Shown here piece after piece: positions 16,256 through 22,924 of a stretch of 25,583 bases of DNA. Origin of the DNA: Bog-473 sp052148295 (GTDB lineage: Bacteria; Actinomycetota; Acidimicrobiia; Acidimicrobiales; RAAP-2). The stretch is taken from the NCBI GenBank assembly GCA_052148295.1, contig JBKQIP010000091.1, positions 1-25,583 on the forward strand. The letters run 5' to 3'. Position 1 is the first letter of the stretch, and every line of letters begins with the position of its first letter. A model generated the notes under the pieces. That model was given only the letters and a program-made list of their open reading frames with translations. It was not told the origin of the DNA and made no database searches. The translations under genes and the position numbers were made by a program.

Positions 16256-16370
16256 CGTCATCCTCCCCGCTTCTCCCGGCTCGTTGCGGCCTTCGGGCCC
16301 AACATAGCGAACGGTCGGGCGGGGGGGCGGCCCGAGGAGGCGCCGCTCCGGCGGGACGTCCCCGATCGGG

Positions 16371-17537
16371 TCAGGACTCCTCCTCGTAGGCCTCCGCCGG
16401 CCGGCCGTTGCGGCCGGTCCGGCGGGCGATGACGTGCACGTCGATCCCGGCGTCGGCCGCCCGGCGCAGAATCTGCTGGATGATGGCCCCGCGGGTCATG
16501 GATTGCCAGCGGGAGCGCTTCGACGTCCCCAACACGATCTGCGTGATCTGGTGCTCGACCGCGGTGGCCACGATGGTCGAGGCCACGTCCTCCCCCTGCG
16601 CGGTCAGCCAGTCCGCTCCGACGTCGTGCGCCAGCTCCTGCAGGGTGCCGGTGTCGGCCCGCTTGGTCTCGGCGTCGCTGGCGTCGACGTGGAGCACGAG
16701 CAGCTCCGCCTTGGAGCGGGCGGCGATACGCGCCGCACGACGGATGACGGTGTCGTTGCCCGGCGCGCCGGTCACCGCCACCAGAATGCGCTCAGCCGTG
16801 TCCCACACCTCGCCCGCCGTCTGGTGGCCGCGGGAGCGCAGGAACTCGAGAAGCTCCTCCTCGGTCTCGTCGGCGACGAAGCGCAGCGAGAGCTCGCGCA
16901 GCGCCACCAGGTTCTCCATGCGGAAGAAGCCCGACAGAGCCGCATGCACCTTGGCCGTGGGATAGATGTTGCCGTGCAGCATGCGGCGGCGCAGCTGGTC
17001 GGCCGACGAGTCGATCAACTCGAGCTGGTCGGCCCGGCGCACGACCCAGTCCGGGACGCGCTCGCCGATGGTGACCCCGGTGATCCGCTCCACCGCGTCG
17101 GCCAGCGACTCGACGTGCTGGATGTTGACGGTGGTGATCACCGCGACCCCGGCGTCGAGCATGGCCAGCACGTCCTGCCATCGCTTCTCGTTGACCCCGG
17201 ATCCCGGCACGTTGGTGTGGGCCAGCTCGTCGACCAGCACCACCTCGGGGGCGCGGGCCAGTACGGCGTCGAGGTCCATCTCCTCCCAACTCGATCCGCG
17301 GTACTCGACCTGCTTGCGGGGGATGACCGGAAGGTCACGGAGCTGGGCGATGGTGTACGGGCGATGGTGCGTCTCCACGAACCCCACCGCGACGTCGGCC
17401 CCACGCTGGAAGCGGCGCCACCCCTCGTCGAGCATGGCGCAGGTCTTGCCCACGCCGGCCGCGGCGCCGAGGTACACCCGGAACCGTCCAGCCGGGCGCA
17501 CCTGCTCGTCGTCGTGGTCGGTGGTGGTGTTCGTCAT
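16371..17537 (-). CDS. kdpD: KdpD N-terminal half: KdpD sensor domain plus USP domain, stand-alone
   Basis: A 388-residue cytoplasmic protein equal to the first ~390 residues of a classical KdpD. The KdpD domain (about 15-225) has the Walker A-like GAAAGVGKT (24-32), FVETHHRPYT, and VLVDELAHTNVPGS (101-114). A universal-stress-protein domain (about 245-375) starts ERILVAVTG and ends with the RRAADAGIDVHVIARR strand. The transmembrane and kinase parts are absent here: they are encoded divergently from 17612. KdpD senses low K+ or osmotic conditions, c-di-AMP binding the USP domain in some species. The gene reads away from the kinase half, so this is a true rearranged pair and not a frameshift. 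ATG 17537 is chosen; ATG 17570 is an alternative, neither with a strong ribosome site. Confidence 0.92.
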   Translation of the reverse strand: MTNTTTDHDDEQVRPAGRFRVYLGAAAGVGKTCAMLDEGWRRFQRGADVAVGFVETHHRPYTIAQLRDLPVIPRKQVEYRGSSWEEMDLDAVLARAPEVVLVDELAHTNVPGSGVNEKRWQDVLAMLDAGVAVITTVNIQHVESLADAVERITGVTIGERVPDWVVRRADQLELIDSSADQLRRRMLHGNIYPTAKVHAALSGFFRMENLVALRELSLRFVADETEEELLEFLRSRGHQTAGEVWDTAERILVAVTGAPGNDTVIRRAARIAARSKAELLVLHVDASDAETKRADTGTLQELAHDVGADWLTAQGEDVASTIVATAVEHQITQIVLGTSKRSRWQSMTRGAIIQQILRRAADAGIDVHVIARRTGRNGRPAEAYEEES

Positions 17538-17591
17538 CGATCGATCACGCCCGTGACCGGCGGGGGTCATCGGTACACTCGGGGAGGGGCG

Positions 17592-17615
17592 ATGAGGGTC
17601 GCCGGGAGGCTGTGA
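17592..17615 (+). CDS. Possible 7-residue leader peptide coupled to the kinase gene
   Basis: ATG at 17592 follows a GGGGAGGGG site and encodes MRVAGRL; its TGA (17613-17615) overlaps the GTG start of the kinase half in a GTGA quartet. The arrangement would allow re-initiation at the kinase start, whose own GGGAGG site is otherwise very close (2 bases). Short open frames arise by chance, so this is tentative. Confidence 0.3.
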   Translation: MRVAGRL

Positions 17616-19159
17616 CAGTCGCGATGCCGAGCATGCAGGCCACCAACGGAGCGTACAGGCGAGCCGTGGTGGGCACCATCGTGGCCCTGGTCGGACTGGT
17701 CGCGCTGCTGCTCGTGATGCTGCCCTTCCGGGCTCATCTCAGCATCGCCACGCCCGCCCTGGTCTTCGTGATCCCGGTCGTCCTCGGCGTCGTCGTGGGG
17801 GGTTTCGTCCCCGGCGCCGTGGGAGCCGTCGCGGGGTTCCTGCTCTATGACATCGCCTTCCTCCCCCCCTACGGCACCCTGACCGTCCGTGCGCCGCAGA
17901 ACTGGATCGCCCTGGTCGTCTACGTGGCGGTGGTGCTCATGGTGGCGCGGGTGGTGACCAATCTGCAGTCGGCACGACAGGAGGCGTTCCGGCGTGAAGC
18001 GGACGCCGCCCGGCTCTTCGAGCTCTCCCAGGCCCTGATCGGCGAGCTGACGCTCCCCCAACTGCTCGAGCACATCACGGCCAGCGTGCAAGCCCTGTTC
18101 GCGCCCCGCTGGACCGCCCTGCTCCTGCCGGACACCGGCGACGAGGCGGCACCCGGCAAGCCGTCACTGTCGGTGGCCGCCCGGGCCGGGGCGGAGCTCT
18201 CCGACGACGACCTCGAGTCGCTGGTCGCCGGGTCGGGCCAGACGCGCTCCCTCGGGCTGCCCGGCGGGGTGATGCCCAGCCGGGTGGCGGTGGCCCTGGT
18301 GGCCAGCAACCGCCCGGTGGGGTTGCTGGTGCTCGAAGAGGTGCGGTTCGCCCGCCAGGACCGGGCCCTGCTCGGCACCTTTGCCAACCAGGCCGCGCTG
18401 GCCGTCGAGCGGGCGCAGCTCCAGGAGCAGGTGTTGCGCAGCCGCCTGCTCGAGGAGATCGACCGGTGGCGCCGGGCCATGATGGGAGCCGTCTCCCACG
18501 ACCTGCGCACGCCCCTGGCCTCGGTCAAGACCGCGGTGTCCAGCCTGCGCCAGGATCGCGGCGGCCTGGGGGCAGCTGACCGCGCCGACCTGCTCGAGCT
18601 CATCGAGCTCCAGTCGGACCGGCTGGCGCGGCTGGTCACCAACCTGCTCGACATGACCCGCATCGAGTCGGGCACGCTTGCCCCGCATGCGTCCCAGGTC
18701 CCCTTCGACGAGCTGGTGGGCGAAGCGCTCGACGCCGTCAGCGGGCTGGTGCCACCGTCGCGAGTGGCCGTCGACGAGGCGCCCGACCTGCCCCTCCTGC
18801 AGATCGACCACGTCCTGATCGGGCAGGTGCTGGCCAATCTGCTCGAGAACGCAGCCCGCCTGGCTCCCGGGGGGACCCCGATCCGCATCGACGCCCGGGC
18901 GGCGGGCGGCACCGACGGCCCCATGGTCGAGATCGCGGTGACCGACGAGGGCCCGGGCATCGCGGCGGATCGACGGGATCAGGTCTTCGAGATGTTCAGC
19001 GAGCACGGTGGCGGCGGCCGGGCCGGGCTGGGCCTGACCATCGCCAAGGCCTTCGTGGAGGCGCACGGCGGCACCATCTGGATCGACCCGCACGTGACCC
19101 GGGGTGCCCGGGTGGTCTTCACCGTGCCCGCCGCCGCGAGCGTCCCCGCCGGTGTGTGA
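17612..19159 (+). CDS. kdpD: KdpD C-terminal half: membrane-bound histidine kinase
   Basis: A 515-residue sensor kinase. Residues 17-117 hold four membrane segments of the DUF4118/KdpD type, with the tell-tale FLLYDIAFLPPYGTLTV (76-92). A GAF domain covers about 135-270. The HisKA domain has His296 in AVSHDLRTPLASVK; the HATPase has its N-box at LLENAARLAP (Asn414), G1 DEGPG (446-450) and G2 GLGLTIAK (473-480). This is the second half of KdpD, lacking the KdpD/USP sensor, which is encoded divergently. It should phosphorylate KdpE, encoded 12 bases downstream. The GTG at 17612 is coupled to a possible 7-codon leader; ATG 17624 is an alternative start. All catalytic motifs look intact. Confidence 0.93.
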   Translation: MTVAMPSMQATNGAYRRAVVGTIVALVGLVALLLVMLPFRAHLSIATPALVFVIPVVLGVVVGGFVPGAVGAVAGFLLYDIAFLPPYGTLTVRAPQNWIALVVYVAVVLMVARVVTNLQSARQEAFRREADAARLFELSQALIGELTLPQLLEHITASVQALFAPRWTALLLPDTGDEAAPGKPSLSVAARAGAELSDDDLESLVAGSGQTRSLGLPGGVMPSRVAVALVASNRPVGLLVLEEVRFARQDRALLGTFANQAALAVERAQLQEQVLRSRLLEEIDRWRRAMMGAVSHDLRTPLASVKTAVSSLRQDRGGLGAADRADLLELIELQSDRLARLVTNLLDMTRIESGTLAPHASQVPFDELVGEALDAVSGLVPPSRVAVDEAPDLPLLQIDHVLIGQVLANLLENAARLAPGGTPIRIDARAAGGTDGPMVEIAVTDEGPGIAADRRDQVFEMFSEHGGGGRAGLGLTIAKAFVEAHGGTIWIDPHVTRGARVVFTVPAAASVPAGV

Positions 19160-19171
19160 CCCGAGCGCGGC

Positions 19172-19867
19172 ATGACGAAGGTGCTGGTGGTGGACGACGA
19201 TCCCTCGCTGGTCAAGGCCCTCCGCATCGGGCTGACGGCCCGGGGAGACGACGTGGTGACGGCGTCCTCGGGGAGCGACGCCATCGCGCAGGTGGCACTG
19301 CTCCATCCGGACCTGGTGATCCTGGACCTGGGACTCCCCGACCTCGACGGACTCGACGTCTGCCGGCGCATCCGGGAGTTCTCCGCCGTCCCCATCGTCG
19401 TCCTGTCGGCCTACGGCGACGAGCACCGCAAGGTCGAGGCGCTCGACGGAGGCGCCGACGACTTCATCACCAAGCCGTTCGGGATGGCGGAGCTCGAGGC
19501 CCGTCTGCGCGTCGCCGTGCGCCACGCCGCTCCGCCGGGTGACGGGTCCGCCCCCTTGACCACCCTCGAGGTGGGCCGGCTCGAGGTCGACCTGGTCCAC
19601 CACATGGCCACGCGGCGCGGGACGGTGCTGCCCCTGACCGGTCGGGAATTCGACCTGCTGGCCTACCTGGCCCGCCACGCCGGCAAGGTCTGCACCCACC
19701 ACATGATTCTCAAGGACGTGTGGGGGCCGGGCTACGGGGCGGAGTCGAACTACGTCCGCGTCTATGCCCACCGGCTGCGCAAGAAGCTGGGCGACGACGA
19801 CGGCAGGATCCTGCGCACCATTCCGGGCATCGGCTACCAGTTGGTGGCCGACGCCGACGAGGGGTGA
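19172..19867 (+). CDS. kdpE: Response regulator KdpE (OmpR/PhoB family)
   Basis: A 231-residue regulator. The receiver domain (1-120) has the acidic pair Asp9/Asp10, phospho-acceptor Asp52 in ILDLGLPDLDG, Ser79 and Lys101 in ITKPFG. The winged-helix DNA-binding domain (about 130-225) includes LTGREFDLLAYLARHAGKV, the recognition helix region around ESNYVRVYAHRLRKKLGDD and the terminal IRTIPGIGYQLV-type hairpin. It lies 12 bases after the kinase gene, so they form one transcription unit. KdpE activates kdpFABC when phosphorylated; the pump operon here converges on it, ending 3 bases from its stop. A likely target is the 11-base-spaced repeats at 24809-24855. Confidence 0.94.
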   Translation: MTKVLVVDDDPSLVKALRIGLTARGDDVVTASSGSDAIAQVALLHPDLVILDLGLPDLDGLDVCRRIREFSAVPIVVLSAYGDEHRKVEALDGGADDFITKPFGMAELEARLRVAVRHAAPPGDGSAPLTTLEVGRLEVDLVHHMATRRGTVLPLTGREFDLLAYLARHAGKVCTHHMILKDVWGPGYGAESNYVRVYAHRLRKKLGDDDGRILRTIPGIGYQLVADADEG

Positions 19868-19870
19868 GCG

Positions 19871-20155
19871 TCATCCGGGGTGCGCTCCGTCGGCGGTGAG
19901 GCGATAGAGCGGGTTGCGGATGATGAGCGCGCCCTCCTCCAACCCCGGCGTGCCCTCCGCCACGAGCGTGGCCCCGGCCACCAGGCCCGGCAGCTCGGCC
20001 CGCCCCATGAAGCGGAGCACGACGCTGCCCGTCCCGTCGCTGAGCTCGACGTCGCAGCGCGTCCAGGGCCGGCTGTAGGCCCGCACCGCGATGATCCGTC
20101 CCGCCACGGTCGTGCGCACACGAGGCACGACCGCCGACAGGGCGGTGACGGTCAC
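19871..20155 (-). CDS. OB-fold protein coupled to kdpC
   Basis: A 94-residue single OB-fold domain: TTVAGRIIAVRAYSRPWTRC, then DVELSDGTGSVVLRFMGRAELPGLVAGATLV, then ALIIRNPLYRL. This is the same pattern as the short actinobacterial OB-fold proteins found next to the Trk/Ceo potassium genes (the Rv2694c type, from memory), where the strand motif reads ELxDGTG...FLGR. Nucleic-acid binding is what the fold suggests, but it is unproven. Its GTG (20155) overlaps the TGA of kdpC in a GTGA quartet, so it is translated as the last gene of the kdp operon. A role in potassium homeostasis is inferred from this coupling and from the Trk neighbourhood in other genomes. The stop is 3 bases from that of the convergent kdpE. 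Confidence 0.87.
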   Translation of the reverse strand: MTVTALSAVVPRVRTTVAGRIIAVRAYSRPWTRCDVELSDGTGSVVLRFMGRAELPGLVAGATLVAEGTPGLEEGALIIRNPLYRLTADGAHPG

Positions 20156-20841
20156 GTCTTCAGCTTGGCCAACGCCTCGTTGAGCTGCAGGACGTTGATG
20201 TAGCTGCTGCCGAGGAAGCCCAGCTGCGCGCCGTTGTTCTCCCGGGCGATGAGCGTGCGCAGGGCCGACGGCGCGATGCCGGTGGACCGCGAGACCATCG
20301 GGATCTCGGCGGTGGCATCGGCCGCCGAGATGTCGGGGTCGTACCCGCTGCCCGAGGTGGTCACCAGGTCGGGGGTCGGGTTGACGCCCCGTGCCTTCCA
20401 GTAGGCGACCAGGCACTCGGTGTACGACTTCAGCTCGGCGGACCGCGGCCCGAGGCTGGTCCCGGCGGATTCCCCGGGGATGTCGCGCACCTCCTTGGAC
20501 GACGTGGTGGGGAACGAGCAGGCCACCTTGGTGCTCTGGGTCAGGCCGTTGCTCACCAGGGGGTCGTCCCCGGGGTGCTCGTTGGGGTTGAACGTGGGGC
20601 TGGCGTAGGGTCCGAGGGCGTCGGGACGGCCCTGGAACACGCAGCTGCCGAGCGGGTGCCCCGGGCACCGCGTGATGGACCAGTTCTGTCCGATCAGCGT
20701 GGAGCCGTTGGAGGTGAGCGACCCGTCGGCCTGATGCTTGAAGAACACCTGGGCGACGGCGGTGCCGGCGAGGGCGTAGGCGAAGGTCAGGACCATGAGG
20801 ACCACGCAGAGGACGATCGAGCGACGGATGTGGACGAGCAT
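20152..20841 (-). CDS. kdpC: Potassium-transporting ATPase subunit KdpC (enlarged)
   Basis: A 229-residue subunit with one N-terminal membrane helix (about 8-33) and an extracytoplasmic domain. Family hallmarks are GSTLIGQNW (47-54), FQGRPDALGPYA (69-80) and TTSGSGYDPDISAADA (161-175). KdpC stabilises the KdpFABC pump and assists its catalytic cycle. It is about 35-40 residues longer than the usual ~190, owing to an insertion with Cys59 and Cys67 (TRCPGHPLGSC) and a second insertion around 82-123 with Cys108. The ATG at 20841 has GGAGA 8 bases upstream and lies 13 bases after the kdpB stop. Its own stop overlaps the start of the OB-fold gene. Confidence 0.93.
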   Translation of the reverse strand: MLVHIRRSIVLCVVLMVLTFAYALAGTAVAQVFFKHQADGSLTSNGSTLIGQNWSITRCPGHPLGSCVFQGRPDALGPYASPTFNPNEHPGDDPLVSNGLTQSTKVACSFPTTSSKEVRDIPGESAGTSLGPRSAELKSYTECLVAYWKARGVNPTPDLVTTSGSGYDPDISAADATAEIPMVSRSTGIAPSALRTLIARENNGAQLGFLGSSYINVLQLNEALAKLKT

Positions 20842-20854
20842 CAAAGGGTCTCCA

Positions 20855-22924
20855 TCAGTATGCGTGCAGGGCGACGAGGATCATGTCGATGAGCTTGATG
20901 AAGATGAAGGGGACGATGATCCCCCCCACGCCGTAGATCCACACGTTCCGGCGCAGGATGGCGGCCGAGCCGGCCGGGCGGAATTTCACGCCCCGCAGAG
21001 CGAGCGGGATCAGCGCCACGATCACCAGGGCGTTGAAGATGACGGCCGACAGCACCGCGCTCTGGGGGGTGTGGAGGCGGAGGATGTTGAGCGGCTCTAT
21101 CTGGGGATAGGTGGCCACGAAGAGCGCCGGGATGATGGCGAAGTACTTGGCCACGTCGTTGGCGATGGAGAAGGTGGTGAGCGAGCCCCGGGTGATGAGG
21201 AGCTGCTTGCCGATCTCGACGACGTCGATGAGCTTGGTGGGGTTGGAGTCGAGGTCGACCATGTTGCCGGCCTCCTTGGCCGCCGTGGTCCCCGTGTTCA
21301 TGGCCACCCCGACGTCGGCCTGGGCCAGGGCAGGGGCGTCGTTGGTGCCGTCGCCCGTCATGGCGATCAGCTTCCCGCCCTCCTGCTCGGACTTGATCAG
21401 CGCCATCTTGGCCTCGGGGGTGGCCTCGGCCAGGAAGTCGTCGACCCCGGCCTCCTGGGCGATGGCCGCCGCGGTCAGGGGGTTGTCGCCGGTGATCATC
21501 ACCGTGCGGATGCCCATGGAACGCATCTCGTCGAACTTCTCCCGGATGCCCTGCTTGACCACGTCCTTGAGCTCGATGACGCCGAGGATGTCGGGGCCGT
21601 CGGCCACCACCAGCGGGGTGGACCCGGCCCGCGAGACGCGCTCGACCAGGGCGTCGAGGTCCTCGGGCGTCGTCCCGCCCTGCTCGGTCGCCCACCGCTT
21701 GACCGAGTCGGCCGCACCCTTGCGGATCTGGCGCTCCGCCACGTCGAGGCCGGACATGCGGGTGGTGGCCGAGAAGGGGACGAAAGCGTGCTCGCCCTCG
21801 AGCTGGCGTTCCCGGATGTCGAAGCGCTCCTTGGCCAGCACGACGATGGAGCGGCCCTCGGGCGTCTCGTCGGCCAGGGAGGCCAGCTGCGCCACGTCGG
21901 CCACGTCCCGCTCGGAGTGACCCCCGACCGGGAAGAAGTCCGAGGCCATGCGGTTGCCGAGCGTGATGGTGCCGGTCTTGTCCAGCAGCAGGGTCTGGAC
22001 GTCGCCGGCGGCCTCCACGGCCCGGCCGCTCATGGCCAGCACGTTGCGCTGGACGAGCCGGTCCATACCGGCGATGCCGATGGCCGAGAGCAGGGCGCCG
22101 ATGGTGGTGGGGATGAGGCACACCAGCAGCGAGACCAGAATGACCACCGAGACGGTGCCCCCGGCGTAAGCGCCGAACGCCTGGAGCGACACCACGACCG
22201 GGATGAAGATGATGGTGAGCACGGCCAGCAGGATGGTCAGGGCGATCTCGTTGGGGGTCTTCTGGCGGTTGGCCCCCTCGACCAGGGTGATCATGCGGTC
22301 GAGGAAGGTCTGACCGCGCTCGGCGGTGATGCGGACCACGATGCGGTCGGAGAGGACCTTGGTCCCGCCGGTGACGGCCGAGCGGTCTCCCCCCGACTCG
22401 CGGATCACCGGGGCCGACTCGCCGGTGATGGCCGACTCGTCGACCGAGGCGATGCCCTCGACGATCTCGCCGTCGGAGGGGATGAGGTCGTTGGCCTCAC
22501 AGACCACCAGGTCCCCCTTGGCCAGCTCGGCCGCCGGCACCAGCTCCTCGGTCCCGTCGGGGTTGAGGCGCCGGGCCTCGGTCTCCGAGCGCATCCGGCG
22601 CAACGTGTCGGCCTGGGCCTTGCCCCGGCCCTCGGCCATGGCCTCGGCGAAGTTGGCGAAGATGACCGTCAGGAACAGCCAGATGGTGATGGACCAGGTG
22701 AAGACGCTCGGGTGGGCGATGGCCTCCACGAAGGTGATGATCGATCCCACCAGCACCACGAACATGACGGGGTTGCGGATCTGCGTGGCCGGGTTCAGCT
22801 TGGCGATGGAGTCGATCAGGGCCTGGCGCAGGATCTCGCCGTCGAAGAGACCCCGGGCCTGGGCCACGCCGTGGGCCTCGGCGGGGGGCGGCGACTGACC
22901 CGGTTGGGTGGTGGTCACGGTCAT
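20855..22924 (-). CDS. kdpB: Potassium-transporting P-type ATPase subunit KdpB
   Basis: A 689-residue catalytic subunit, full length for the family. The phosphorylation motif is DKTGT with Asp315; the actuator loop has SAITGESAPV; the nucleotide domain has FSATTRMSG and KGAADSV; the hinge is MTGDGTNDAPALAQADVGVAM. Seven hydrophobic segments are placed as expected, including LVCLIPTTIGALLSAIGIAGMDRL. It hydrolyses ATP to drive K+ taken up by KdpA into the cell. The ATG at 22924 overlaps the kdpA stop (ATGA); longer open frames upstream lie inside kdpA and are rejected. All catalytic motifs appear intact. Confidence 0.97.
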   Translation of the reverse strand: MTVTTTQPGQSPPPAEAHGVAQARGLFDGEILRQALIDSIAKLNPATQIRNPVMFVVLVGSIITFVEAIAHPSVFTWSITIWLFLTVIFANFAEAMAEGRGKAQADTLRRMRSETEARRLNPDGTEELVPAAELAKGDLVVCEANDLIPSDGEIVEGIASVDESAITGESAPVIRESGGDRSAVTGGTKVLSDRIVVRITAERGQTFLDRMITLVEGANRQKTPNEIALTILLAVLTIIFIPVVVSLQAFGAYAGGTVSVVILVSLLVCLIPTTIGALLSAIGIAGMDRLVQRNVLAMSGRAVEAAGDVQTLLLDKTGTITLGNRMASDFFPVGGHSERDVADVAQLASLADETPEGRSIVVLAKERFDIRERQLEGEHAFVPFSATTRMSGLDVAERQIRKGAADSVKRWATEQGGTTPEDLDALVERVSRAGSTPLVVADGPDILGVIELKDVVKQGIREKFDEMRSMGIRTVMITGDNPLTAAAIAQEAGVDDFLAEATPEAKMALIKSEQEGGKLIAMTGDGTNDAPALAQADVGVAMNTGTTAAKEAGNMVDLDSNPTKLIDVVEIGKQLLITRGSLTTFSIANDVAKYFAIIPALFVATYPQIEPLNILRLHTPQSAVLSAVIFNALVIVALIPLALRGVKFRPAGSAAILRRNVWIYGVGGIIVPFIFIKLIDMILVALHAY

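Noticed and set aside
16356..16370. CCCGATCGGG palindrome right after the stop of the KdpD N-half as a terminator
   Set aside because: The 10-base palindrome leaves no hairpin loop and there is no T-tract; too little to call.
17538..17591. A -10-like TACACT (17574-17579) with a GTGACC upstream as the kinase promoter
   Set aside because: Spacing is 15 bases and the predicted transcription start would fall inside the ribosome-binding site, so I do not list it as a promoter.
16371..19159. The two KdpD halves as a frameshifted or truncated pseudogene
   Set aside because: They lie on opposite strands, each has an intact frame, start and complete motifs, and the cut is exactly at the domain boundary.
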